Shown here piece after piece: positions 32,901 through 44,088 of a DNA stretch of 64,000 nucleotides. Origin of the DNA: Thunnus maccoyii (taxonomy: Eukaryota > Chordata > Actinopteri > Scombriformes > Scombridae). The stretch spans positions 24,610,001-24,674,000 of the forward strand of contig NC_056550.1 of the NCBI RefSeq assembly GCF_910596095.1. The letters are read 5' to 3'. The notes beneath the pieces are model-generated. The model was not told where the DNA came from. It did not search any database and was given only the letters and a program-made list of their open reading frames with translations. Position 1 is the first letter of the stretch. The number at the start of each line of letters is the position of its first letter. Made by a program: the position numbers and the translations under genes.

Positions 32901-33284
32901 TGGTTGCTATGAAGCTTTTTGGGAGATTATCAGGATTTTGAAGGGCCAGTATCTGCAACTGTGCATCATCTCCACTCCAAAAAGCTTCAATCAGAGCTCG
33001 CTTAAGTAAAATGACTACAAAACTAGTCTAAACTAGTCAGTTACAACAGTGGTTGCAATTAGTTTCTTCCAATTCGTTGCTTGCTGGACGTGTTTCTGCT
33101 CAGATAAACTGTATTTCAGGGCGTGCATGCTGGTTGTGTCTACCTGATCAAACGGGCAGCATTCGTAGCCGTTGGCCGGGTGTTTGCAGCAGGTTTGACC
33201 TTCCTCACATCTCCCTGCATCTGGACACTCATCTGCACCAGCTAGGGCCAAGAGTGCCCAACAGATCACAACCCACTTCTGCAT
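21938..33284 (-). CDS. grna: Granulin precursor (progranulin), eight granulin domains
   Basis: Secreted, lysosome-trafficked cysteine-rich growth factor precursor. Thirteen coding exons, minus strand: 33284-33144, 32204-32067, 31981-31853, 30707-30626, 30530-30424, 30045-29892, 29792-29664, 27248-27154, 26408-26172, 26003-25671, 24189-23953, 23764-23510 and 22081-21938. They join in phase to about 726 residues. The start MQKWVVICWALLALAGA is a signal peptide. Eight granulin modules follow, each split by an intron after the second CC motif (typically WGCCPLPE|AVCC). Domain 2 has ten cysteines; the rest have twelve. Acidic linkers precede domains 4 and 6. The C-terminus is an exposed tail ending GLNL; mammalian progranulin binds sortilin through its C-terminal leucines. 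Human has seven and a half domains. The gene is head to head with slc25a39. Symbol grna is chosen for the long fish form; grn paralogy was not tested. Confidence 0.95.
22890..23300. repeat. Degraded CAGTGGTGG-type element in a progranulin intron
   Basis: TTTTCCTCTGAAATGTGGTG and AAGTATAAAGTAGTATAAAA match the copy at 49976-50232 in the same direction. GTTTACACCAC words occur near both edges. Confidence 0.45.
23909..23944. repeat. (CA)n microsatellite, (UG)n in the progranulin transcript
   Basis: About eighteen CA units on the plus strand. In the transcript this is a UG tract that begins about nine nt inside the intron following the exon 24189-23953. Confidence 0.95.
24310..25040. mobile_element. 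Long imperfect palindrome (fold-back MITE) in a progranulin intron
   Basis: The left-arm segment GTGATTATTTTAGTGAAACA, followed by GAGAAAGTGTTTAGTAC, is answered on the right by TTTTCACTAAAATAATCACT preceded by GTACCAAACACTGTC. CCCTGGTAGTTACTTTAG and TAACAGCAACTACCTGGGA also pair. The centre is near 24700-24750. Ends are not sharply defined. Confidence 0.6.
26530..27045. mobile_element. Long imperfect palindrome, second family, in a progranulin intron
   Basis: The left end reads TTGTGTGTGTATATCC, then GTAGACCTCAGTTGTTGTC; the right end gives the inverse GACAACAACAGAGGTCTACG and GGATACACACACAATACTT. The centre is near 26790. A half copy lies in rundc1. Confidence 0.65.
27600..28317. other. 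Progranulin intron, no feature seen
   Basis: AT-rich intron between the exons ending 27248 and starting 29664. It carries no splice-flanked granulin module before the transposon at 28318. Confidence 0.5.
28318..29192. mobile_element. Second-family TTAA transposon, copy 2, with an internal insertion
   Basis: Begins GAAGGGGACATTTCATG and ends GTGCACGATACGTCCCCTTTAA, matching copy 1 at 13876-14433. The extra sequence of roughly 240 bp (about 28771-29012) starts with a TAAGTAAGTAAACTTAATTT segment followed by AAAGCGCCTTTCAAAACCAG, a widespread fish repeat, and is absent from copy 1. Confidence 0.65.
30110..30320. repeat. Fish dispersed repeat in a progranulin intron
   Basis: GGTGGGAGGAAACCGGAGCA then AACCCACACAAGGACAGG, ending TGCTAACCATTGAGCCACCG, is a block repeated very widely in fish genomes. 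Exact family not assigned. Confidence 0.55.
30950..31300 (+). mobile_element. Degraded LINE fragment (C-terminal part of the RT ORF)
   Basis: A plus-strand frame reads KILLLTYTALNISAPSYIS, then SPFTVRSLDAGYLSVP, then a stop, then VRAFAHHAPFLLNKLSLHIR. This follows the usual LINE pattern of LLLT.KALH..AP.Y, LRS.D.G.L.VP and R.F...AP..WN.LP..IR. At least one in-frame stop is present, so it is dead. It lies antisense in a progranulin intron. Confidence 0.7.
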
Positions 33285-33922
33285 CTGCACACAGAGGACA
33301 ACAACAGAGGAAAAGTGAAAGGGATGCATGTGGAAATCCCCTCCACACTCCACTTTACATCAGAGAAATTTTTTTTTTTTTTTGCATTAAATGCTGCAGA
33401 AACTCTTGATTAGAAAATATCAAATGACAGTAATAATCAGCGTGCTCATATAAAGGGACTGTCTGTAAAAAAAACTAGTCTGCCTACTCTGTTAATGTAA
33501 TATATTCTCTGGAAGTGAGTCACAAACGGCATAAACAAAAATTCAGTTAACGGTCTTACTTCCTTATTTCCTGAAGTCCAATGCAATCATACTTTGTCGC
33601 GTGCTTACACTTGTATTCCTATTTGTACTTGTTTGTATTTCTCAATAAAGAAGCAAGTCAAACAAAATAAAATAAATAAACTCACTTTCACTTTCGTTTA
33701 GCTTGCATACAAAGAGAAACACGCACTGTGTCTCAAAAAATCTCGGCTAGTCGGAATTAACTGTGAAAATTTTTGCACAGGAGGATTATTATTTACAAAA
33801 CTGTTTTAATCTAAGCAATTAATAGTTGTCTAAATGTCCTGTCCTTTGCAGGTCAGTTAAATAACTTTACCAAGCAAGTATATGAAATTATTTAAGGCTT
33901 AAAAAAGAGATTGCGCTCTTAC

Positions 33923-34028
33923 CTTGTTAGTAGACTTGAAGGGCTGTTGTGAACAGTCAGGTGTTTCACAAGTGTCTCACTGGAGTGTAACACAAACGTT
34001 GATCTGCATTGGCTTGAACACCACGCCC

Positions 34029-34034
<6 letters not shown>
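33923..34034 (-). promoter_or_regulatory. grna: Progranulin first exon and proximal promoter
   Basis: A splice donor AACAAG|GTAAGAG falls at 33923/33922 on the minus strand and the next acceptor is the GTGCAG directly before the ATG at 33284. Upstream on this strand lie a CCAAT box (34009-34013 region) and a GC box GGGGGCGTGG (34021-34030). The start site is inferred to lie near 33950-33990. Confidence 0.55.
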
Positions 34035-34087
<53 letters not shown>

Positions 34088-34088
34088 T
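34032..34088. repeat. (GA)n microsatellite
   Basis: About 28 GA units with one interruption, just upstream of the progranulin CCAAT and GC boxes. Confidence 0.95.
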
Positions 34089-34249
34089 GGGCAGAGAAGA
34101 GGAGCAGCTCACACTCTCTCTGAATACTTTGCAGCGCCTCTCTTTGTCACTTCCATTAAATTATAACATTTTAAATTATACGTGACGTGTTAAACTTGCT
34201 CCAGTTTAGCCGTATGCGCTGTAGGTTGGAGCTGAACTGATGGACAAAC

Positions 34250-34649
34250 TTGTTTACATGCGACAGCTGCAGCGCAACGCACCGCCGCGTCCAGCAGGCG
34301 GCGCCAGAGCTACAGCTGCCGCGGAGGCAGGGGGCGGGGCCTGCCGCTCCACCGCAGATCTACACAACATAGGGACCGGTCTCACTCGTCAGTAAGACGA
34401 GCCAAGTCATATATAGATCTGTGAAGTCTGTATTCTGCGTGTGCGACTTGTCTGCACGTCTGCGACTTACAAACTGCAAGCTCAGTCCAAAAACATGTTT
34501 ACTGGTTATCCACAATGGAGAAACGGAGGAGGTTGTGGCATTGTAGAGGAATTTAACGTTAGCTAATAAATGTGGCAACGGAACGTTAGTGTGACTGTGA
34601 TGGATGAAGGCGGATATATTTTACAACGACGCTCGCAGCTAAAGTAGAG
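34250..34649 (+). promoter_or_regulatory. slc25a39: slc25a39 promoter and non-coding first exon
   Basis: GC-rich stretch with an Sp1 box GGGGCGGGGC near 34331, ending in a first exon with donor GTAGAG|GTGAGT at 34649/34650. The exon's 5' end is not visible. The matching acceptor is CTGACAG before 37097. Confidence 0.55.
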
Positions 34650-35615
34650 GTGAGTAACGTTAGCTTGGTTAGCTAGCTAGCTAAGCTAGCTTGAATGAGC
34701 CGATAACGTTACCTAAAAAGCTAACTTAGCTAACGACTCAGGTGACAGGTCCGTTTCTATCAAATGCATAATTTTAAACTTTCTATTAAAGATGTTATAA
34801 TATATTTTGGATGTAAACACCCTACAATTGATTTTATTGTTAATGTGATGATTGTAATGGGTACGTTTTTTATTCACAAATGTCTTTTTTTCAGGAAATT
34901 ACCAATATTTTCTCTGTTCCTTCATGATTTCACACATTTTTTGACCTCTAAAACCTCTTCAAAACAGGAAGAGTGTCTGTACAATCGTTTACTATAATCA
35001 CATTTTTGAAAACATGTAGAATTGCCTTTATTTGGTTTTAATATATCTATTTACTGTACTTTTATTACTATTATATTATTGTCACTGTCCTTTTCTGTTA
35101 CAAGACTCTAGTATAATTTCAATTCACAATAGTTCACATAACGGTTATGATCAATACATCCATAGTTATGATAAGTAAAGTTTCGGCACGTTTACAGAAT
35201 AACGTTTTCTACATATTTGGACGAGGTTTAAATGCATTTTCTTAATTATTGATTTTGACTCCTCTAGTGTGGCTTAAAATATAACAATTTTGTTCGTGTA
35301 TTAAGTAAAATAACGTAGTAAAGTAGGAAATGGACAGATTGTGACAACATTTAATTTCGTACATTTACTAAACTGTCTGTCCAGCAAGGTTAGGTTTTAT
35401 CATTTGAGTTTCTGATTTGGACAATCCAACAGTAAAACATTAATCTAATCTAACGCGAAGGTAGTGAATGTGTCGTTTCCGCTTTTTCATTAACTTATAT
35501 ATTGTCAACATGAGTGTAGTGTGTAATTTAGGTTTAGCATGTTGAGGATGAGATGAGGACATGATGAAACTGCTTGCAATGTTGTGTAACTTATGTGAAG
35601 GTGACAGAAATGACA

Positions 35616-36128
35616 TTAAAGGACAGGTTCACAATTTTTCAAGTGTGTCTTAAAACAACAGTCAACTGCCCAAATGAACACTGACACATGTTTTTCTTGC
35701 TGTAATCATTCCTCCTGTTCATACTGACCATTAGAAGATCCCTTCATAATGCACTTATAATGTAAGTGATGTATTTAACAGTTTATCTGAAGCTATTATG
35801 AAGCTTCAGAGCAGCTCAACAGGGAAACATTGTCTATGGAAACAAAAAGAGGGAATTTCATGCTAAAAAGACTAAATGTGTCAGATATGCACTTGATATG
35901 ACTAACTCAGACTGCTGAAGACTCATATAAGCTTCACATCAACTTTTAATAACTTTGTGGACACACTGGGGATTTTGGCCTCCATCACTTATATTGAAAG
36001 CACATTTGAAGGGGATCTTTTAACAGCCAGTATGAACAGGAGGAATGATTACAGCGAGGAAAACCCCTTTCACTGCTCACATGGACACCTGACTGTTGTT
36101 TTAAGACAGAAAAATTGTGAACCTGTCC
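35616..36128. mobile_element. TTAA-type palindromic MITE, copy C
   Basis: Begins TTAAAGGACAGGTTCACAAT and ends with the inverse ATTGTGAACCTGTCC. The interior matches copy A. The right TTAA is not kept. Located in slc25a39 intron 1. Confidence 0.75.
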
Positions 36129-37102
36129 CCCACATCTCATTTTTTTGCATGCAGTAGAACAGGAGAACAACACCTGTTTGGCAAAGCAGCTTATTGGCGG
36201 GGCAAACCTCGAGGGCCAAGTGGCTATAACTGTCAGACTAAAGTGTAATTAACTCTAGAAATAGGACGAGCCAGAGGAAACAAATGTCAGGCACACAGGT
36301 AGACAAACAGGAAAGTTAGAGATGGCTGTTATTCATCAAAAAACAAACAAAAAAGTCCTCCACAGTGCTCATTTTCCTAAAGCACATTCAGACAATTCAG
36401 AGTTGCATGCAAGCCACCCTGCTCTTTCATGTCTTGGCTGCTAGTAATGCATTTGTTCGCTGCTGTGGATGATTTTTCAAACAACAGTAAACATCACATA
36501 TGTCAGAAGCACATTTCTTGATCAAATAATATGAGTTTATGGCTGATTTTAGATGTTTATTTAGCCGCTCTCTCAGTTAGGAGTGGGCCAGGAGAAGAGG
36601 CTCTCGGTGGCTGTGCGGTGAGATTGGAGACGTGCATGTTATAGATAAGCTATCGTGATGTTTCAACGACCCCATTATGGCAGCTCCACCTAGACTAAAC
36701 CAGCTCACATCATTGCAGGACGCCTGGTCTGACTTTATTACACAGTAATGATAATAGGTCAGTTAAAACAGTTGGGTAACACTTTCTTACCTAATTTGTG
36801 TTGCCATGACACTAATGTAGAGCATCTCAGGAGCTGAAATCACACAATCGGCATTATTACTTAACCAGACAGTGAACCAGCCACAAACTCGGTGTAAGGT
36901 TTCTTATCCAGCGAGACACCAGCACTCCTCCTTTTAATTGTATTACATAACAAGAGGACAGGGACACCTGGCCGCAGCAAACAAGATCAAACTACATTGT
37001 TGGACAGGCTCAGAAAACACCTCCTGTGAAGTTTAGTGAGAGTACATAGTGTTCTCAGTGTGACGTGGTATGTTTTTTTTTTTCTCGGTCTGACAGGTGG
37101 GC

Positions 37103-37664
37103 ATGATGGGGGAGCAGGCCGTTAGCGGCGCTGTGGCTGCAATCTCTCCAGTGCAGCAGATGCTGGCCTCTGGCACTGGAGCCCTCCTCACATCTATTTT
37201 TGGTGAGATAATGGAAACAAAGACACGTTTGCCACATTTTCTCATGCGCTGCAATCAGTTTCTCAATCAATTACTTTATTTGTTTACAGTCACACCGCTG
37301 GATGTTGTGAAGATCAGGCTGCAGGCTCAGCAGACGCCGTTCCACCAAGGTAAGACAAGGATCTAGAAGTCTTCTTCTTCTATGGTGTTGTATTACATTT
37401 TATCTCTATTGTTGGAGTCTTTGCTTTTAACAGCTGCTCGTGGATGCCATTTTTATCTCGATGCTTTTCTAACCCGACTGCACCTGTCCTTTGTGTCTCT
37501 TGTGCTCTCTTCATATCTATGTTTTTTTTACACGCTATGTCTCTTGTCTTTTCTCTATTCTCTATTCTGCCTTTGCTTTTTTTTTTTTTCTCCCTCATAG
37601 CTTTAGCTCCTGAATCTGCTCCATGGGGTGGTGTCATCCGCCCTTCCAAGTGTGAGTATCTGAC

Positions 37665-37696
<32 letters not shown>

Positions 37697-40600
37697 TGCT
37701 AATCATGGCTTGTGGTTTGAAAACACACCGTTGCATCACAGCTTTCTGTGTTCGGCCACGTGGTCAAACTACAGTAAGCCCCCCCTCCCTTTGCAAATAG
37801 ACCCACGTGATTTTTATCAGTTTAAATGTGCATGTTTTTGTTTCACTGCTTGGCCCCTTAGTCGTATTTTTGTTTGTTGGTGTATAAAGTCTTAAGTTTT
37901 ACGACTCAACCTTTTATTCTGGCAGATTTTCTTTTACTCCTGCTCAGTCATGATCCAGTCACTAGTGAATGTTATGTTTTTTCTCTCCTGCGATATTTCC
38001 ACATGGTAAAATGCATAGCGGGGGCTGGTTGTGAAATGAACCTTTTTTTAGAGTTTCCTCAAAGGTTTTGTCGATAGTCGGCTTTAAACAAACAGGCAGA
38101 GTAAGCAGTGACAAGGACAGCCCTGATCTTATCTCCCGAGTAGCTCTGCGGTCATTGCCGTTGAATGTATTATTAATCACATTTCTCTTCTCCGTAAAGG
38201 CTATACACATTAGTTCATAACAGTTATAACTATTTATCAGGGTCTTGAAAAGTCTTAAAAAGCATTAAATTCAGCTCTCTCAAAACAGGAAGGTATTAAA
38301 AAGTCTTAAATCTTCTTGCCTTCCATAGACATCATCATTAGTTCAAGCTTTTTTTTATGTGGTTGCAGCTGTGGCGAGGCGTTTTGCATCTGTTAACTAC
38401 AGGTGAGATGACATGACAGTGGATTGTGCTGCAGGAAGCTCAATTCTCCATTGTTACTGTTGGCCACAGTAGTGAGGAAGCTCTTCGTTTAATAATTAGC
38501 GTCAATGTTTTGAAAAACTTTAATCAACTTAAATTATAAATGATTTTGTAATTGGTTAATCCATCCAATTAATCCATTTTCTGCCAATTATTCAAGTCCA
38601 AGTCATGTTAATTGAATAATTATATTAGTAGGAGCTGGAGACTACTGACAAAAATGAATAAATATCAATATATAATATAATTTCCTTATCAGATAATTGT
38701 AGGCCTTGTTGTACCTGCTGGTTTTCTGGGTTAACAGTATTACATTAATTCTATGTGGCATTAAAAGGTCTTAACTTTAATTTGGTGAACACATCTGAAA
38801 CCCTGATTTACATGTTTCCCCAGAAGCTTGTGTTTAGATCCTCTTATTGCTGGAGTCTTACAGTTACTGTGTGCTTTGTTGGTATTTTTAGTTCTTCTGA
38901 CCATGAGTTGTTGTGTCTGTCACAGGGAAGTGTTTCCTGTATTGTAATGGGCTGATGGATCACATCTACGTGTGTCAGAATGGAACCAGCTGCACCAGCT
39001 GGTACAAAACACCGACACATTTCAGCGGGACTCTGGTGAGTACGATCGCCGCGGTCAGAACAATCTTTTTACCCACAAGATGGTTTTAAATATGTCAAGT
39101 TTGTTTGTTTTGATTTTTTGTGCCACAGGATGCTTTTGTGAAAATCACTCGTCATGAAGGGCTCAGGTCTTTGTGGAGTGGGCTCCCACCGACACTGTGA
39201 ATATCAAAACTCTCTGCAAGAAAATGTTAAAAACACTTGTATAAAAACACTGATGTAAGTGCTCTTATTAATTTGAAACTCTCTTTATTTGTGTGTGTAT
39301 TTAGGGTTATGGCGGTACCTGCCACTGTCATCTACTTCACCTGCTACGACCAGCTGCGGGACTTCCTAAGATGTGGTCTGGGTTTCCAGGGCATCCATAT
39401 ACCCCTTGTTGCCGGGGGTCTTGCCAGACGTAAGTGCAAGAAAACACAAAAACATACATCCTAATTGTACGATGTTTGTTTTTGACTTCCACTATATGTA
39501 TGTGTGTGTTGCAGTGGGGGCTGTGACAGTGATCAGCCCTCTGGAGCTGGTGAGGACGAAGATGCAGTCGCGTCGGCTGTCCTACAGCGAGCTGGCGGTG
39601 TGTATCCGCTCTGCTGTGGCCCAGGACGGCCTGCTGTCACTGTGGAGGGGCTGGGGACCCACCGTTCTCAGAGACGTTCCCTTCTCTGGTGAGAGCAGCA
39701 CAGATGACGATACATCCCCCCATAGACTTTGAAATGTGACTGTATGATGAAGTTTTATAGGTTGAAAAATTAATCTAATCCTCAATAGAAACTCATCAAA
39801 CCGCTCCTGCAACAAAATCCACTCCTCTGTTGTGATTTTAAAATCTTTAGTATGTCTCAAAACTGCTGTCACTTCATTAGAACATGCAGACCTGTCAACC
39901 TGTACGCCTGTAGCCTGCTGAAAAGCAATAAAAGAAGAAGAATTCGACCAACCATAGCACCGGATTCATTCCTCTAGCCTTCACCCAAATATCAAGCGGG
40001 GATGAATCATGATTGACAAATGCGTAATGTCATTTCAAGAGGCTGCAAATCGACAGCAACATGATTTTATCCCTCTCGTTCCCCCTCCTCACTCCGGCTG
40101 GCTATTTCCTCAAGTGAGGACGCTTCTTTTAACTCTTTTGCAAACGGACTGGGGTGGATGTGGAAAGTTGAAATTGTGAATTGAGTTAAGTTAACGCAGA
40201 CTTAGCCTAATGTTAGGTAATTTGCAAGCTAGCTTGTTTGTTCACCAGGCATTTAAGGTGGCAAAATAACGTTAGGATATATTGTCCGTGTGACGCAGAT
40301 TGTAAAACGTGACTTTTAAAGTGTGTACTCATAATTATCGCAGCAGCCAAACCCGTAACGGTAATAAGAGGAGCAGTGGCATGATGGGGAAAAAAGTGAG
40401 TTAATGTGCTGCAGAAATAGAGGGATGTGATGACTTCTACAAGTTTCAACAGTCACGTTCATATTCAGCCTGTATTGTCATTAGGTCATCATGCTGTTCA
40501 GTCATCGCCTTCCTATAATGAGAACTGTTGTATTAATCAGCTCTAAAAATATTTATTTCACCATAGTCACAAAATAGTCTGTTTAGGGTTTTACAGCTAC

Positions 40601-42523
40601 ATTGTCATCATCTGTACAAATCAGCTGAAAATCATATTTTCAAAAATCAAATTGACTTAAAGTTTGATAATTGTGGAGGTTGTAATCAAAAGAAACTATA
40701 TAAATGCAGCAGTAGTAGCAGGTTATGTGTAGCCTGAGTGAAATTGTGTTCCTTAGTAAGCTGTGTTCAGGCAGGTGAAAGACAAATGGACAAACAGGCA
40801 GAAATGACCGACTAACAGTAGAGGCATCTGCAAATATTTTTGTAAACAATCTGTTATCGGTATCAAGAATTTTCATATCAGTGCATCCCTCAAATTTTTG
40901 TCTGCTTGACTGCTGCATGTATGCAAATGATGTACGCATGTTTGCAAATTATGTACAATAATTCATTGTGCGAACAGCAGTGATTTGCATCTGACATCTA
41001 TGTCGCGGAAATGGTACTCAAAAAATTCGTGGAGGGTCGGCAGGTCTGGAACAAAGCTAAATACACTGCTTCTCTGTTGTGGTACCGCCGCTTGAAGCTC
41101 TGCAGGAAGAAGCATTTAGAGCCATAGTTTTGCAAAAATGTGAAAGTGAAATTGCAAAAGTGAAACCCACTTAGACTGATGGATGGATCTGAGAAATTTA
41201 TGTGAATGTTTTGACTTTTTGTACCATGAAACTACAAACCATTTGCAGCTACCTCTCCAGCTCCCCGAGGGCGAGTGTTTGATACCTAAAAGATACATTT
41301 GGGGAGTTAAATAAACATAGAAACCTTTTTTGTGGATTACATGCTGTCAAATTTTGACAGAAAAATGACAAAGTACAAAGTTTAAGATGACTACAATGTG
41401 GAGCAAAACAACTGTTTGTGTGTATTTGCAGCCCTGTACTGGTTTAACTATGAACTGGTGAAGGCTCAGCTCTGTGAACAAGCCCGAAGGCCTCAAGCCA
41501 ACTTCTCCATCAGCTTTACAGCAGGCGCCATCTCTGGAGCTGTGAGTACTCAACGTTAATGAAAACACACACCTGTCCTCCATATTAAATCTGTTTTTAA
41601 TTACTACTGACTGTAGTGTTCATATTTCATTAACAATTATTAGTAAATGATAAGACATGATAACCGTTGGTCTAAAATTCTGATTAATTCAGTTAGAATG
41701 CATTAAAAAAAAATGCAGCCTTGAGAAATCAGGATGTTTTCTTTAATTTTACTGACCAAGGTGATCTATTCTTTTATAAATACATCACACCTCCTACTAC
41801 TTCAGGTCCGGCTCTTAACAATGAGCGCATTGTCAGGGATATGTTTAGAGAAGTAGGCCAGTTTTTGACCCACATCCACAACGTAATGTCTCTTGAGCAA
41901 TAATTAAGCAACTGCCCTCCTGATACGAGTCGTGAAGTTATCCTTCACGTGCGGATAATATTTAAGCTTTTGAGGTGTAATCATTGCAGCAGCAGCAGCT
42001 ATGTATCGTCCAGAATTTGACTGTTCATGTCCGTCACGTTATCCAGATCGCTGCAATCCTGACGCTGCCTTTTGACGTGGTGAAGACTCGCAGGCAGATT
42101 CAACTGGGAGAGATGGACACTCTGGGAGGTCTGTTTCTGCTTATTCTCTGTGATGCAGGCAGTTGTGTTTCCTGTATGTATTTACTTATGTGCAATGTTA
42201 AATCTTCTGATTACTGTCTCTCCTAGTTCCCTTAAGGAGAACCACATCCACATGGCACATAATGAAAGAAATTCGGACTGAACTGGGCTACAGGGGCCTT
42301 TTTGCAGGTGCACACTCATGCAGTCTTAAATCAATATAAAAAACATCATTTTTGCTTTGCTAAAAGCTGAAACTGAAGTGAAAACTTTTTGTATTTTTTC
42401 GCAGGTTTCATGCCCAGGGTGATCAAAGTGGCCCCAGCCTGTGCTGTTATGATCAGCACCTATGAGTTTGGAAAGACCTTCTTCCAGAAGATGAACCTTG
42501 ATCGAGAGCGACTGGCATCCTGA
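37103..42523 (+). CDS. slc25a39: Mitochondrial glutathione carrier SLC25A39
   Basis: Inner mitochondrial membrane carrier needed for glutathione import. Eleven coding exons (37103-37202, 37290-37349, 37601-37651, 38926-39035, 39129-39196, 39305-39429, 39515-39688, 41432-41541, 42047-42128, 42227-42307, 42405-42523) join in phase to 359 residues, the human length. The three carrier repeats show the signatures [25 protein letters not shown] and [11 protein letters not shown]. The matrix loop after the first has four cysteines, C73, C77, C87 and C93 ([20 protein letters not shown], then TSC), at spacings matching the mammalian iron-sulfur-sensing loop. The start follows the acceptor by six bases; a second Met follows directly. 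SLC25A40 is the paralogue, but adjacency to progranulin, as in human, favours SLC25A39. Confidence 0.96.
37665..37694. repeat. (CTG)n trinucleotide repeat in an slc25a39 intron
   Basis: About ten CTG units with one interruption, fourteen bases after the splice donor of the exon ending 37651. Confidence 0.9.
38505..38640. repeat. CGATTAATC-family fragment
   Basis: Diverged TTTTGTAATTGGTTAATCCA and CCATTTTCTGCCAATTATTC modules of the same repeat seen at 17618, in an slc25a39 intron. Confidence 0.35.
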
Positions 42524-43905
42524 AGGGTTGTCGGCGTGGCGCTGGGTGTTGCTCAGTAGGAGAAAAGAGTTCATGGCAACACACAGATGCAGACTTTAAT
42601 ACCAGGACAGTTGGGACAAGGTCTTCTCAAACCGAGTCTTGAGGAAGAGGATTTGTTTTTTTTTGTTGTTTTTTATTTTAAAGTGAAGAAGAGGATTCCG
42701 CACATTTCTGGGATGCTGCGCCCTGCAAGTCCACTCTCTTGAAATGTTACTGTGGTTAAGACTTGAGACACAACTTGATCCTCGAACACAATGTGGAGTT
42801 TGACTAACGGACGTGGAAATCTTTAAGGAGAATGTTTTTTGGATGAGCAAAGGAAGGGACTTGTACCAAACTCCAAGGACACGGATCACACCTCTGTGCA
42901 CATTCTCAAAAATACAGTAATAATAAGTCCTGTGATAATTCAATGATTCTCTCTTACCTGGAAATTTCACATGTTCAATACCCACTACAGTTAATTGTTT
43001 ATGATGAAGACGCTGACAAGGCTGTTGTCATCTGAACCTCTGAATACGTTAAAATGACATAACTTGATCTATGCAGGACTGAGGTGTAAGGAGTAATGCT
43101 TAATGGGAAAATATAAAAACACTGCATCGGTAATATAGCACAAGTTTTAGGAAAATGTTCTCATTCTCATACTTTGTATTGCCTGACAAACTGCATGGAG
43201 CGTACAGCTTAATTCAAGACAGAATCTAAATAAGCTGGGTCACCCTGCATTAGCATTACTGCATTACTCTGCATTCCTGTAGCAGTAAAGTATTGAAGTT
43301 TTGACTTTCATCTACTAAGTAGATGACTGACAAATCTGTTTTGTATGTGGGATAAGTTCGACCATTGGTAGCACTTTACATTTACAACACAAGAGATGTG
43401 AAATGAAATCATAAAAGTTAACTACAGGTTGTTATGTTTGTTGAATGTACGCCTCTTTTCTGTTCTCACAATTGGAGGAAAGCCATAGTATTTGACACAG
43501 AAGGCCTGGTTATAATGAGTGAACATGCACTTAATTTCGTCAAACGAAATTAATGCAAGCCTTCTTGGAATTTTATGTCGATGCATGGATTTAGCAGTTT
43601 ATGCTATGATTATATTACAAAGAGCAACAATGTTCAACATCTGTGAAAACCTCCACAACCAGCTTCACAAATATCACACACAAATGTTCTGAAAATTTGC
43701 CAAGGTATGGTGGTGCGAAAAAGAAAAAAACAAAAGGCTTTCCAAACTTCCCTGCGTGGCATTGTGGCGTTAAATTACTTTTGAATTTCTTGCCTGCAGT
43801 GGAGACATTATCAGAACTTGTTACAACACTGGATCATAAAACAATATTGCTGCCTTAACCAAAAAAGGTAGAATGTTTCCGTTGTTTTTTTATGAATTAA
43901 ATGAT

Positions 43906-43911
43906 AATAAA
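43906..43911 (+). terminator. slc25a39: Candidate slc25a39 polyadenylation signal
   Basis: AATAAA about 1.4 kb past the stop codon. The 3' UTR would be long; earlier cleavage cannot be excluded. Confidence 0.35.
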
Positions 43912-44014
43912 CTATAAGACAGCTCCATTTTTATGTTGTGTGATTTATATTTATTTAGGAGTCTGTAAATGTCCAACATTATTCAAGATAACAAAGAAGT
44001 GGTGTTTATATATC

Positions 44015-44061
44015 TCTCTCACTATCAGCATTTATGTCCTGTAAATGCTGATAGTGAGAGA
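44015..44061. repeat. Perfect 20-bp hairpin with a 7-nt loop
   Basis: TCTCTCACTATCAGCATTTA, loop TGTCCTG, then the exact reverse complement at 44042-44061. It lies between slc25a39 and rpl3. Confidence 0.9.
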
Positions 44062-44088
44062 TACATATACTGTGTCTCACTACTAAAG

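Noticed and set aside
37380-37800. Open frames of 118-119 codons on both strands across an slc25a39 exon
   Set aside because: They run through introns and a CTG repeat; the real product here is the 51-nt exon 37601-37651.
44015-44061. Calling the hairpin a microRNA gene
   Set aside because: The stem is perfect, only 20 bp long and has a small loop; real precursors are longer with bulges, and there is no expression evidence.
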